Assembly: GCA_964498785.1 (NCBI GenBank)
Contig: CAZCJL010000051.1
Coordinates: 1-47,688, forward strand
DNA from: Mariaggregatimicrobium sp964498785
Lineage (GTDB): Bacteria > Zhuqueibacterota > Zhuqueibacteria > Thermofontimicrobiales > Thiofontviventaceae
Direction of reading: 5' to 3'
Length of the DNA stretch: 47,688 bases
This document shows positions 17,981 through 26,959 of this stretch, one piece after another. The notes below the pieces were generated by a model. That model had not been told where the DNA came from. It ran no database searches and worked only from the letters and a program-made list of their open reading frames with translations. A program made the position numbers and the translations under genes. The first letter of the stretch is position 1, and each line of letters starts with the position of its first letter.

Positions 17981-18122
17981 TTTCAGAACACGGATTAACG
18001 AATGATGGTTTTAGAAGTAGTTCAGATTGATGAGTTTCGCTAAATTTAATTATAAATCAAATTCATTATCCTGACAGCTAAGGTATTTCGGATAACAGTT
18101 AATAAGATTTAGCAAAGATGAA

Positions 18123-19115
18123 GTGACTGTACTTTTGAATAAAAAATCAATCCCGGATCATGTGCGGTGGGGAATCATTGGCTGCGGAAATGTCTGTGAA
18201 CGGAAAAGCGGCCCGGCATTCAATCGTGTGGGAAATTCCTCAATCGAGGGCGTTATGCGACGTAATAAAAAAATGGCAATTAATTTTGCCAGCCGACACA
18301 ATGTGCCGAAATGGTTTACATACGCCGATGAATTGATAAATGATCCTGATATCAACGCGATCTACATCGCAACGCCCCCGGATGTGCATGCGTATTATGC
18401 GATAAAATGTCTGACTGCCGGCAAGCTGGTGTTCCTCGAAAAACCGATGGCATTAAATTATTCTGAATGTAAGCAGATAAATGATGTGGCAGATGAAACA
18501 GGCGTGCCGCTGTACGTCGCGTATTACCGCAGAGAATTTCCATACTATTTGAAAATTAAACAGGAATTGGAGCGAGGCACAATCGGTGATGTAACCACAG
18601 CGACATTGACGCATGTGATTCATCAAAAAGTGAATAAGAATTCTTCGTGGCACATAAATCCGGATATTTCCAAAGGCGGATTCTTTTTTGATATGGCGTG
18701 TCATCAAATCGATTTGCTTGATTTTCTGATCGGTCCGATTACGGATGCACACGGAGGAAGCATAAATCGGGCGAATCTGTATGACTGTGCAGATACTGTG
18801 GTCGCGAATCTATATTTTCAATCCGGGGCGAGAGCGAGTTGCTGCTGGTGCTACGCTGGTGATCCGCACAATCCGGTCGACAGAATTGAAATTTACGGCA
18901 CGCGTGGCAAAATTACTTTTTCCATGTCGACTCGTTTATCTGTTGTTATTCAGCAAGGTAAGAAAATGTATTCTTATTCATTTACAAAACCAGAGTATTC
19001 GCACATTTATATGATCGAAAAAATCGTGAACTGCTTGTTGAGCAAAGTGAGTTATCCGTCGAACAAAGAATCTGCTGCACGGGTAAATTGGGTAATGGAT
19101 AAAATTTTGAAATAA
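18123..19115 (+). CDS. Gfo/Idh/MocA family oxidoreductase
   Basis: A 330-residue NAD(P)-dependent sugar oxidoreductase. The N-terminal Rossmann motif is WGIIGCGNV, then IYIATPPDVHAYYA, the EKP catalytic motif (FLEKPMALN) and the H-x3-D-type motif DMACHQIDLLDFLIG. These enzymes oxidise or reduce sugars and nucleotide-sugars, for example in 3-keto-sugar and amino-sugar formation. The start is GTG at 18123, with an in-frame TTG at residue 5 as the alternative and only a weak ribosome site (AAGATGA). It sits between the paralogous radical SAM enzymes 6 and 7. Confidence 0.85.
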   Translation: MTVLLNKKSIPDHVRWGIIGCGNVCERKSGPAFNRVGNSSIEGVMRRNKKMAINFASRHNVPKWFTYADELINDPDINAIYIATPPDVHAYYAIKCLTAGKLVFLEKPMALNYSECKQINDVADETGVPLYVAYYRREFPYYLKIKQELERGTIGDVTTATLTHVIHQKVNKNSSWHINPDISKGGFFFDMACHQIDLLDFLIGPITDAHGGSINRANLYDCADTVVANLYFQSGARASCCWCYAGDPHNPVDRIEIYGTRGKITFSMSTRLSVVIQQGKKMYSYSFTKPEYSHIYMIEKIVNCLLSKVSYPSNKESAARVNWVMDKILK

Positions 19116-19148
19116 TGAAGGGCGTTTATTAATTTCAGGGATGTCATA

Positions 19149-20156
19149 ATGAATGATGAATCACAACCCCTTTTTCCGAATCCGCTGGAAAGCCTGTTTG
19201 TGGTTAATTCGACGATCTGTAATTTGCGCTGTATTTTCTGCGCATATTCAAATTCTACTATTAAAAGGCAAATTATGTCTTTTGATGATTTTATATCGAT
19301 AATTGATAAGGCCACTCAATTCGGATTCGATACATTCAATTTAACGCCGCATGTCGGTGAATCACTCACTGATCCTGATTTCTGCGATAAATTAATGTAC
19401 ATGGAACATCAACCAGCGGTTTACGATTATTATTTCTCGACAAATTTTACTCTTGCAGATGATTTATTTTTGGAAACGATTACTCAAATGAAAAAGATAC
19501 GCTGGCTGTCCATCACTGTGTATGGACATGATGAATCGAGTTTCATGAATATTAGCAGAAGCGCGAAAGCGTGGTATAAAAAATTAATTAATAATTTAAA
19601 TAAGCTCAACGAGAATGAAGCACTGTTTTCAAAAACAGAAATTAAAATCCGCACTTATGATTCCTTTGATTTGAATACCTGTAACTCAACCATTTGCAAA
19701 ATTGTTAAACTGTTGCGGGACAGGGGAGTGCGGGTTCGGATTCCAAAAGTATTTCACGACTGGTCCGGCATTGTGGATCAAAAAATGTTGAACGCCCAAT
19801 CACTGGACGTCAAAACGAAGAATACGGAAAAACGCGAGCCATGCGTGTACCTGTTTTTTAAACATACGATTTTGCCGGACGGCAGTGTCAATGCATGTGG
19901 TGCATCAGATGGTAATGCGGATTTTATTATCGGGAATGTGAAACAGCAGAATTTCAAGGAAATTTACTCACCAGCGAATGAACGCTATTTAAAACTCATC
20001 CGGTCACATCTGGAGCGACGCTTTCCTGAAACATGTGAACAATGTACTGCATATCGGGGAATTTCGGAATCCTGGTATTCGTATAAATACCATCGTAAAA
20101 AACAATTCACGCTTCCGATGTTTTTTCAGTGGCTGCAGCAGAATCGGCATAAATAA
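19149..20156 (+). CDS. Radical SAM/SPASM protein (cluster enzyme 7, paralogue of enzyme 6)
   Basis: A 335-residue enzyme with ligands CNLRCIFC (C24, C28, C31), FNLTPHVGESLTDP instead of GGEP, and SPASM-like cysteines in EPCVYLFFKHT, VNACGASDG and TCEQCTAY. It matches enzyme 6 throughout, so the pair arose by duplication, with the oxidoreductase gene now between them. It is the last gene of the plus-strand cluster and faces the minus-strand glycosyltransferase genes. Confidence 0.83.
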   Translation: MNDESQPLFPNPLESLFVVNSTICNLRCIFCAYSNSTIKRQIMSFDDFISIIDKATQFGFDTFNLTPHVGESLTDPDFCDKLMYMEHQPAVYDYYFSTNFTLADDLFLETITQMKKIRWLSITVYGHDESSFMNISRSAKAWYKKLINNLNKLNENEALFSKTEIKIRTYDSFDLNTCNSTICKIVKLLRDRGVRVRIPKVFHDWSGIVDQKMLNAQSLDVKTKNTEKREPCVYLFFKHTILPDGSVNACGASDGNADFIIGNVKQQNFKEIYSPANERYLKLIRSHLERRFPETCEQCTAYRGISESWYSYKYHRKKQFTLPMFFQWLQQNRHK

Positions 20157-20205
20157 AATGTGTGTCATTTTTTCAGACCAAACGTAATTCACTTAACCTG
20201 TATTA

Positions 20206-20325
20206 TTCTCAAAACGTGCTACAGAAGCTCAGATGTCACAGAGAAACAACAACGTGTGTGCATATTGCTTTTTAACTTGAGTTAAGAAAATACGAGTTGC
20301 TATTGTTTGCGTAACGTTTTGAAAA
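20206..20325. repeat. 120-base palindromic intergenic element
   Basis: Terminal inverted repeat TTCTCAAAACGT (20206-20217) against ACGTTTTGAAAA (20314-20325), 11 of 12 positions. Inside lies a perfect palindrome TTAACT-TG-AGTTAA (20272-20285) flanked by T-rich and A-rich arms, which could act as a weak two-way terminator between the convergent genes. Downstream, near 20331-20360, is a CTCTGTG...CCTCTGTGGC-type repeat word. Confidence 0.45.
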
Positions 20326-20367
20326 TAAAAACTCTGTGTACTTTGAGCCTCTGTGGCTATGAATTTT

Positions 20368-21447
20368 TCAGGTTAACTTTTCGCGCAGAAGCTCAAGATT
20401 GCAAATTTCCCGGTTGCGATATTGTGAACAAATTATATAATCGTAATTATAATTCAATAAAAATGCGATGCTGGCAAAACAATCGTTTGTGAGATATGAT
20501 GGAAATATTTCCAGAATTGTTTTTTTAACAGCAGGATTCCAGATAATATGCGACAGTCCGGCGCCATGCGGTGCTATGATTACACGGCTATTTTTAATAA
20601 TCGCAATCTGCTGTTCCAGCGAATAATCTTCCAGATTCAACACTGTAAATCTCTGTTGACGCAGAAAAAACTCAATTTCCGGTTCATTTTCAATGGGGCG
20701 ATGAATTGCTTTTCTGCGTGAGATATAAATTCGCTCAGGGGATTTACCAGTCTTCACTTTTGGCAAAAAATGATCATTGAGCAATCGTATTTCATCCGGA
20801 TGGATTTTCCCGGTTGATGTATGGCGCTGGGTGAGAACACATCGGTTGACAGTGACATTCTTTCCAATGAAATTTATTTTATGATGAAATTCGGCGCCGA
20901 AAAGTAATTTAAAAGCATCGTGATAATAGCGGACGTCATTTCCCCGGTCATCGATGAGAATTGATAGATTTTCGATTTTTGACAGTGCATATAATAAAGA
21001 AGGTATTTCTTCCAGTAAAAAATGATAGAATGGTTTTAATGGCGCGAAATAAAACGGTTGGTCACTTCCCGGGCGTTCCGGCTTTTTAGTGAGGGAATGA
21101 CGGATATCACCCCGTCGCAACAATCGGCGCAGCGAACCGATGCTTTCCTGCAGAATCATTTCATCCGAAGTAACTATCGCTCCGTTTTCCCGAATAATAG
21201 TAACATTTTTTAGCTCAAACAGGAATCGCTCCGGAAATGAATGTGTTCGAATGAAGAAGGAACGAAACCGTTCGGGGAACGGATAGGTGATAATTTGTGC
21301 ATCCCGGATTTTTATTGTCCGATAAAGGATGTCGGGTCGTGATACGAAAATGGATTGTATGGTGCGGTTTAAAATATTTGACCATTTACCAAACAATAGT
21401 TTTGATAACGAGTTAATCAAAAAAAGTTTTACGCGTGAAAAACACAT
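20368..21447 (-). CDS. Glycosyltransferase family 61 (DUF563) protein
   Basis: A 359-residue GT61-type transferase. Diagnostic features are FYFAPLKPFYHFLLEEIP in the middle, RIYISRRKA followed by an NE-rich stretch, and the signature IIAPHGAGLSHIIW near the C-terminus. Members add xylose, GlcNAc or other sugars to glycans. It is the second gene of a minus-strand pair, 19 bases after the GT2 gene, so the two are likely cotranscribed. Its end lies within a repeat-like sequence shared with the intergenic region. Confidence 0.85.
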   Translation of the reverse strand: MCFSRVKLFLINSLSKLLFGKWSNILNRTIQSIFVSRPDILYRTIKIRDAQIITYPFPERFRSFFIRTHSFPERFLFELKNVTIIRENGAIVTSDEMILQESIGSLRRLLRRGDIRHSLTKKPERPGSDQPFYFAPLKPFYHFLLEEIPSLLYALSKIENLSILIDDRGNDVRYYHDAFKLLFGAEFHHKINFIGKNVTVNRCVLTQRHTSTGKIHPDEIRLLNDHFLPKVKTGKSPERIYISRRKAIHRPIENEPEIEFFLRQQRFTVLNLEDYSLEQQIAIIKNSRVIIAPHGAGLSHIIWNPAVKKTILEIFPSYLTNDCFASIAFLLNYNYDYIICSQYRNREICNLELLREKLT

Positions 21448-21466
21448 AGTAGCATTTCTTCAACTG

Positions 21467-22435
21467 TTATAAGAAATTACTGGTGAATTTACATTTTAAT
21501 CGGATATAAATCCTGAGAAAAGTCATCAATTCTCCCAGTGCATAAATCATCCGAATGAGCGTGAAAGCACTGTAGACTTTCCGCCTGCTTTTATCTGCCC
21601 GGAACATCTCCTGGTTTTTGAAGATATCAAGAGGAGAGCAGATGACATTTTTGATTAAGCGAAATAGTAATTTTAAATTGACATTTCGTTCATCTTCGCA
21701 ATGCTGACGCATTTTTCGGCTGCCGATTTTTAAAAGCGTCCGATATTTGGTATCATGATGATGGTAGATAATCATATTTGGATTATATGCAATTGCATAA
21801 CCAGCCTGTAACAGGTTCCGGGACATGGTTGCATCGTTTGCAAAGCTAAAGGCAGATTTAGAAGTGTCCTTATTGGATTCCACGACCTGTTTTCGAATGG
21901 CAAAATTCCCGGCGCTGATTCGTTCGCATAAAAATACATTGCTTTTTAGTGATAAATTCCATTTATTTTTAACATGATCTGTGAATGCAGAATCACAATA
22001 TTGCAGATGCCGGTGATCATAAATAACCTGGCGCGTGCGTGCCAAAATGTGAGAATTGTCCATTGCTTCAATTTTTCCCACGACACAATGAATGGCCTGC
22101 TGCTTTTCAAAAAATCGAATGATTTCGGAAATCCAGTGGCGATCGATTTCCAGGTCATCATCCAGAAATGCGAGAATGTTGCCTGACGAGTATTGATAGC
22201 CGACATACTGTGCGTGCGCCTGGCCTTTGTTTTCCGGCAGATATATCCACTGAATTCGATCGGAAGGGAGTTCGGTTTCGATAGTGCGGTTCAGATTGCC
22301 TCCATCATCAACCACAATTATTTCGATTGGCACTCCGGGATTTGATGCATTCAGGATTGATTGAATGCACATTTTCACTAATGAGTATCGATGGTACGTA
22401 GGAATGATAATGGAGAGTATGGGGTTTTTGGTCAT
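21467..22435 (-). CDS. Glycosyltransferase family 2
   Basis: A 322-residue GT-A transferase. It opens with LSIIIPTYHRYSLV, then EIIVVDDGG, and has the metal-binding DXD-type motif FLDDDLEID and a GNFAIRK acceptor-side motif. The C-terminal ~60 residues are hydrophobic/basic (YALGELMTFLRIYIRLK) and may contact the membrane. It is the first gene of the minus-strand pair and is divergent from the 22501 gene across a 65-base gap that must hold both promoters. Confidence 0.87.
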   Translation of the reverse strand: MTKNPILSIIIPTYHRYSLVKMCIQSILNASNPGVPIEIIVVDDGGNLNRTIETELPSDRIQWIYLPENKGQAHAQYVGYQYSSGNILAFLDDDLEIDRHWISEIIRFFEKQQAIHCVVGKIEAMDNSHILARTRQVIYDHRHLQYCDSAFTDHVKNKWNLSLKSNVFLCERISAGNFAIRKQVVESNKDTSKSAFSFANDATMSRNLLQAGYAIAYNPNMIIYHHHDTKYRTLLKIGSRKMRQHCEDERNVNLKLLFRLIKNVICSPLDIFKNQEMFRADKSRRKVYSAFTLIRMIYALGELMTFLRIYIRLKCKFTSNFL

Positions 22436-22500
22436 AAGATTAAATCAATTCTGATTAATTGAATAATAACAGTATATACGAAATTAACAAGTAAAATTCA

Positions 22501-23418
22501 ATGAAAAAAATTCGTATCATTCTTACTTATTTTGGTGACTGGCCGAACTGGTTTCCGGCATTCTTATTATCCTGCCATAAAAACGATAAAATTGACTGGT
22601 TGATTTTCACAGATTGTCGAATACCGGAAGCTACTTTTTCAAATATAAAATTCATTCACTTTAGCCTGGCGCAATTGAACGCATTGGCGAGCAGGAAGCT
22701 TGGATTTTCCATCAATAAACAACGTTATTCGCAGGTTGATTTACATCCGGCTGCCGGGTTGATTTTTGAAGATTATCTTGCGGGATATGATTTTTGGGGA
22801 CATTGTGATATTGACGTTATTTGGGGGGATATCCGCACGTTTATAAATGATTCGATAGTAGATCAATATGAAATTATCTCCAGCCGAAAAAAACGACTGG
22901 CAGGTCATTTTACGTTATGGAAAAATACTTCGCGAATCAACACGCATTTTCGTGCAGTTCCCAATTATCAGGCTGCACTTGCTGTTCCGCATTACAGCAA
23001 ATTTGATGAGAAAGCAATGTCACGATTTTTAAGTGAAACGACGCAGGCAGAAGGTATTCGTATTTTCTGGCAAAAAAGCATCGTCGTCGATTGGCCGGAA
23101 TTAGAGGCGCGTCCCAAAGGGTGGTATTGGCGCAATGGTAAAATCTACGATGGCGATCATCACGAGCGGTTTTATGTGCATTTCATGACCTGGAAAAAAC
23201 ACATCAAAAGAATTGATTTTTGCGTTGGCGAGCCGGTGAATAAATTTACCATCACAAGACGGGGCTTATGGGCGAAACGTCCGCCGATGACTGAGCGATT
23301 TTGGGAGGCAACGCAATTGCTGGCGTGGGCGCACTTACGGCCGAATCGGGTGGTGAGCCCGAATAAGAAGAATAATTTTTTCGTTCGTATGCGGGGATTG
23401 TGTCTGAAATCGGGATAG
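22501..23418 (+). CDS. DUF6625-like putative glycosyltransferase
   Basis: A 305-residue protein similar to DUF6625 proteins found in surface-polysaccharide loci. It starts IRIILTYFGDWPNWFPAFLLSC, has a GT-A-like DXD motif in FWGHCDIDVIWGD, and a conserved GHFTLWKN segment. Such proteins are thought to be sugar transferases, though biochemistry is scarce. Its neighbours (GT2 and GT61, divergent) support a glycan-assembly role. Confidence 0.68.
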   Translation: MKKIRIILTYFGDWPNWFPAFLLSCHKNDKIDWLIFTDCRIPEATFSNIKFIHFSLAQLNALASRKLGFSINKQRYSQVDLHPAAGLIFEDYLAGYDFWGHCDIDVIWGDIRTFINDSIVDQYEIISSRKKRLAGHFTLWKNTSRINTHFRAVPNYQAALAVPHYSKFDEKAMSRFLSETTQAEGIRIFWQKSIVVDWPELEARPKGWYWRNGKIYDGDHHERFYVHFMTWKKHIKRIDFCVGEPVNKFTITRRGLWAKRPPMTERFWEATQLLAWAHLRPNRVVSPNKKNNFFVRMRGLCLKSG

Positions 23419-23454
23419 TGGTAATTTCGGTGCTCAAACAAGATCGGTTTTGAA

Positions 23455-24711
23455 TTAGCGCTTCCATTCAATTTTATAGTCTGATGCAATCTCAGCGGAA
23501 TGAATAAACGTTGTGCTGAATCCGGTACGACCAAAACCGCTGATTTCCATTAACACTTCAAAATATTCAGGAACATGATTGTGTTGCTTAATTAAATAAT
23601 TTTCCAGAAGCGGTCGTAACGTAGGGTCTGATAATTGTTTTACAGCTTCGTAAACACCGATAAAATAAAAACCTGCAATAATTAGTACTGAATTGTTATT
23701 TGGCCCCGGTAGTTTTACGCAGAGTGCATAATCTTTATTATAACTTTTTAGTTGATTTTCATCCCGGATCAGTTCAGGCGAGAATACTCTGATTGTATCG
23801 GATTTGATAACGATTTTATGGGGATAAAGCTGATATTCAAGTGAAAGATTTGTTAATAGGGAGTTGAGAATTCCCAGCGCTTTATAAGAACCTAAATAAA
23901 TAATATTATATTTTTGAAAATCATCCCAGCTTAATTGAGATGCAAGCGATAATTCCGGGTGTTGATGATACGAGTAAAAGATAGGAAATAATTTTTGCAA
24001 ACTCCACGCACTTTCCTTGCCAATAAAGGCATAATCTCCTTCATTCATTCGATCTGCCAAATCAGGATTGTTTGCAAGAAATGTGTTTAACTCGAGTGTA
24101 GAATTGATTCTTGTATTTCTGACAATGAGGTTTTGGTCTATCGCCGGGTCAGTCATCGAGAAAAAGTAATTATCACCATTGACAATGAGTGTCGGTAACG
24201 TTCCTTGCAAATAATTTTTCCAAATTGGATTTTCTTTTTCAATTATTTTAAAATTATTGATTTCGTTATCCAGTCGTTGATTTTCAATAACCAGACAGAT
24301 CAGCAAAATACCAAAAATAATAGCGATAGCAGCTATGAGAATTATACCAATTTGTAACCTTGAATGCAGGGCGGATTGGGATTGTTGTTTTTGCGGTACG
24401 AATTTCACCTCATAGTGGCCTTTGGGTATACAAAGCTTGTATTCATCATCCTTTCCTTCCAGCAGGTAGTATTTATCTAATTTATTCCTTAATTTGTAGA
24501 TGTGAACCCGAACGAGCGTATCTTCGTGGGGATTATAAGAGCTGTCTTTATCAAAAACATCAATCGCAACTGCAGTTTCTTTGGGAATTTCTTTATTAAG
24601 GTATTTGTTAACAAGATATTCTAATAATTTCTTGTTAATTTCGGAATTTTGAAATATGGAGCTTGTGAGTATTTTATTGAGAATATGTTGAGCTTTTTCT
24701 CGTTTTATCAT
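23455..24711 (-). CDS. Membrane-anchored winged-helix transcriptional regulator (CadC/ToxR-like layout)
   Basis: A 418-residue protein with a cytoplasmic DNA-binding module (about 1-105), one membrane helix (about 120-143, IGIILIAAIAIIFGILLICL), and a short coiled stretch. An extracytoplasmic domain of ~260 residues of unrecognised type follows. The N-terminal module has the pattern LLEYLVNKYL...AVAIDVFDKD..YNPHEDTLVRVHIYKLRNKL, known from one-component regulators with outside sensors. It is transcribed away from the GH-like lipoprotein gene at 24931, so it is a plausible ligand-responsive regulator of the glycan block. This regulatory link is inference. Confidence 0.75.
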   Translation of the reverse strand: MIKREKAQHILNKILTSSIFQNSEINKKLLEYLVNKYLNKEIPKETAVAIDVFDKDSSYNPHEDTLVRVHIYKLRNKLDKYYLLEGKDDEYKLCIPKGHYEVKFVPQKQQSQSALHSRLQIGIILIAAIAIIFGILLICLVIENQRLDNEINNFKIIEKENPIWKNYLQGTLPTLIVNGDNYFFSMTDPAIDQNLIVRNTRINSTLELNTFLANNPDLADRMNEGDYAFIGKESAWSLQKLFPIFYSYHQHPELSLASQLSWDDFQKYNIIYLGSYKALGILNSLLTNLSLEYQLYPHKIVIKSDTIRVFSPELIRDENQLKSYNKDYALCVKLPGPNNNSVLIIAGFYFIGVYEAVKQLSDPTLRPLLENYLIKQHNHVPEYFEVLMEISGFGRTGFSTTFIHSAEIASDYKIEWKR

Positions 24712-24817
24712 ATAGGTTTAGCAATGATGGTGAAAGTTCAAAACATTTGGGAAATATTGAAACAGTATTATAATATAAAGTAGAAAATTGGAAAAAGCAA
24801 TCATTTTATGATGCGTT

Positions 24818-24834
24818 CACGTCATGGTAACGTG
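24818..24834. promoter_or_regulatory. Possible operator in divergent intergenic region
   Basis: The perfect inverted repeat CACGT-N7-ACGTG lies in the 219-base gap between the regulator and the lipoprotein gene. Its position and symmetry fit a dimeric regulator site. There is no experimental or second-copy support. Confidence 0.3.
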
Positions 24835-24930
24835 TTTTTCACGGTTATTCACTACAAATTCAACTTAAAAGTAACTATATTTTAATAAGAAAATTTAAGC
24901 TGCAATGCAAATCTAAATTTATGGTGATAT

Positions 24931-26817
24931 ATGAGACGAAAAAAAACTTATCCGCTTGTATTCATGTACATCCTTTTCGTTGTAATCCTCAACTGTTCCG
25001 ATACTAATAATCATGATAAAAATACGCAGCAATGGTGGCTTAATCCGGAGGCAATCCCAGAGTGGGCACAGGTGGGAAAATTCCGCTGTGCTCGTTGGGA
25101 TGGTGGGCCTCTGGAGGCAGATAAGGGCATGTTGTCCGGCTGGCCATATTGGGATGCGTCCGATTCTGCTGGTGTGCTCAGAGCTGTAAAAAGTTTTTAC
25201 GGCTTGAAAACGATCGAATGGGCGAAACGCGCCGGGCTCAATTGGCTGTGGGTCACATGGAGCGTGGGCTTTTCCCATGAGACCGAGCAGAAGCAGTGGG
25301 ATATTTTGCGACCTTATATAAAGGAGTGCCACAAAAATGGCATTAAAGTCACTGCCTACATGTCGGGTGCGAATATGTTTCATGAAGATATGGCAAAATA
25401 TGTCCCCGGATCAACTGAATGGTGGCAACTGGATAAAAACGGTGAACCTGTACCGTATGGCGCTGCCAGATATAACAAATATGGAATCACGCGCTACATG
25501 GCAGATATGCAACACCCTGACTGGCTGCCGTATCAGCGTATCCGCATTCGGGAGGCATTGGAAGCTGGCGTTGACGGATTTTGGATTGATAATATCGGTA
25601 CAAAGAAATATGAGACAGAATTCAGGCAATTAGTTGATCTTATTATGGAAGAAGGGCGAAAAATAAACAAAATCCCGTTGGTGTGTTTTAATATGCATCG
25701 TGGCGCTCTTGGTGCAGCACGTTACACGAATTCTTTGTCTACAGAAGACGGAAACGAACCCGGCTATTATGAAACCGAATCAACATTCGGTACAGAAAAG
25801 ACGCTGTTTGATGCACACGAATACGAGTATACAGAGGAAACCGGAAAACTAGTGTGCAATATCGGGATTCTCAAATATCAATATGCAGTCTCCGAAGGCT
25901 GGCGACCGAGCGCCGTGGAATATGGCAAGCGGCATAATGGCGTCAGCAGAATGGTGGATGTGATGGCGCCGGAAAAATGGCAACTGAGTCTTGCCGAATG
26001 TCAGATGCATCATAACAGTCTGGAGCCCTATTTTGAAGGCATATTTATGCGCGATCTTGTAGAGGGTGATCCCTATGCGCACAAATGTCTGGATGCAATG
26101 GGTGTATATAACAAATTTTTTGATTCTCACTCCGAATATCTGACAAATCCGACATCCATTGCCAAAATCGGGGTTTTGAGTCAGGCACGGGGGGGCACTC
26201 CTGAGCGAAAATTGATCTCGTTGCTGAACAAGTTATCTGCACAAAATGTGCAATACGATGTGCTACTTGATATTGATCTGGATCATAAACTTCTGGAAAA
26301 ATATAATGTTGTTATTCTGTCCGAATTAATTCAAATTGATAAATCGAAGGCTGACCTGGTGCGGAAATGGATTTCAAATGGTGGTAAATTATTGACGTAT
26401 GGCGACATGGCACAGCGAAGCGAGCTGTTCCAGTGTCAGTTTGAAAAGGCAAAGGCAGACATCGGAGCCGGTTCTATTGAATTTACTGAAATGGTGACAA
26501 AACCTGAGCCGCTATCAGAAAAATTGCAAGGTCTTGTGAATGATGATGAACTCATTTCGTTAAATGCCCCCCCGTATGTTCTTCATCATGCTGTCATGCA
26601 AGAAGCAAAATCAAGACTTGTCGTTCACGTGCTAAATTATTCGCAAACAGAAACTTCCGGGATTGAACTGCTAAGCAGGAAACCTGTGAAAAATGCCCGA
26701 TTATTTTCCCCTGATTTCGAGAAAAGTGTGCTGCTTGAAAGCACTACTGGCGATAATGGAAATATTATCGAAATCCCGGAAATGAAAACTTATTGCATTA
26801 TTGTGATTAATTTGTAA
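24931..26817 (+). CDS. Putative glycoside-hydrolase-like lipoprotein (TIM barrel + amidotransferase-like domain)
   Basis: A 628-residue exported lipoprotein. The N-terminal basic/hydrophobic segment ends in VILNC, an imperfect lipobox. Residues ~60-380 look like a (beta/alpha)8 barrel, with LNWLWVTWSVGF, GIKVTAYMSG and EAGVDGFWIDNIG, the last resembling an acid-containing strand end. Residues ~410-500 resemble the GATase-like domain of GH42-type enzymes (VVILSELIQIDKSKADLVRKW, then GGKLLTYGD), and a beta-sandwich ends the protein. I cannot name a CAZy family. It is the first gene of the plus-strand glycan block. Confidence 0.65.
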   Translation: MRRKKTYPLVFMYILFVVILNCSDTNNHDKNTQQWWLNPEAIPEWAQVGKFRCARWDGGPLEADKGMLSGWPYWDASDSAGVLRAVKSFYGLKTIEWAKRAGLNWLWVTWSVGFSHETEQKQWDILRPYIKECHKNGIKVTAYMSGANMFHEDMAKYVPGSTEWWQLDKNGEPVPYGAARYNKYGITRYMADMQHPDWLPYQRIRIREALEAGVDGFWIDNIGTKKYETEFRQLVDLIMEEGRKINKIPLVCFNMHRGALGAARYTNSLSTEDGNEPGYYETESTFGTEKTLFDAHEYEYTEETGKLVCNIGILKYQYAVSEGWRPSAVEYGKRHNGVSRMVDVMAPEKWQLSLAECQMHHNSLEPYFEGIFMRDLVEGDPYAHKCLDAMGVYNKFFDSHSEYLTNPTSIAKIGVLSQARGGTPERKLISLLNKLSAQNVQYDVLLDIDLDHKLLEKYNVVILSELIQIDKSKADLVRKWISNGGKLLTYGDMAQRSELFQCQFEKAKADIGAGSIEFTEMVTKPEPLSEKLQGLVNDDELISLNAPPYVLHHAVMQEAKSRLVVHVLNYSQTETSGIELLSRKPVKNARLFSPDFEKSVLLESTTGDNGNIIEIPEMKTYCIIVINL

Positions 26818-26829
26818 TTTTATATAAGG

Positions 26830-26841
26830 AAGGAGGTGATC
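26830..26841 (+). promoter_or_regulatory. Full-length anti-16S Shine-Dalgarno sequence
   Basis: AAGGAGGTGATC is a 12-base match to the complement of the 16S rRNA 3' end. It stands 13 bases after the lipoprotein gene's stop. Only a two-codon frame (GTG AGT TAA at 26848) follows, so it may be a ribosome-binding or stalling site rather than a true start. A near-copy, AAAGGAGGTGAT (26881-26892), precedes the leader ORF. Confidence 0.45.
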
Positions 26842-26894
26842 GATTTCGTGAGTTAAACACACTTATTATTAAGATCATTAAAAGGAGGTGATAG

Positions 26895-26957
26895 GTGACC
26901 AAAAGCATTACTCAATTTTTGAAAAACAATCCAATAAAACCAAAATGGAGGAAGTAA
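26895..26957 (+). CDS. Short leader ORF (20 aa)
   Basis: GTG at 26895 follows AAAGGAGGTGAT with ideal spacing and encodes 20 residues (MTKSITQFLKNN..., rich in Lys/Asn/Pro). It ends at TAA 26955-26957, two bases before the next start. The ribosome site of the next gene (GGAGGAA, 26947-26953) lies inside its last codons. This arrangement is typical of translational coupling or an attenuating leader peptide. It could also be an accident of an SD-rich sequence. Confidence 0.4.
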   Translation: MTKSITQFLKNNPIKPKWRK

Positions 26958-26959
26958 AC

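Noticed and set aside
20307..20492. Plus-strand 61-codon frame at the end of the GT61 gene
   Set aside because: Mostly antisense to GT61, and it includes a CTCTGTG-type repeat word. No coding support.
26848..26856. Two-codon frame GTG AGT TAA after the perfect SD
   Set aside because: Too short to call a gene. It is mentioned only as context for the SD sequence.
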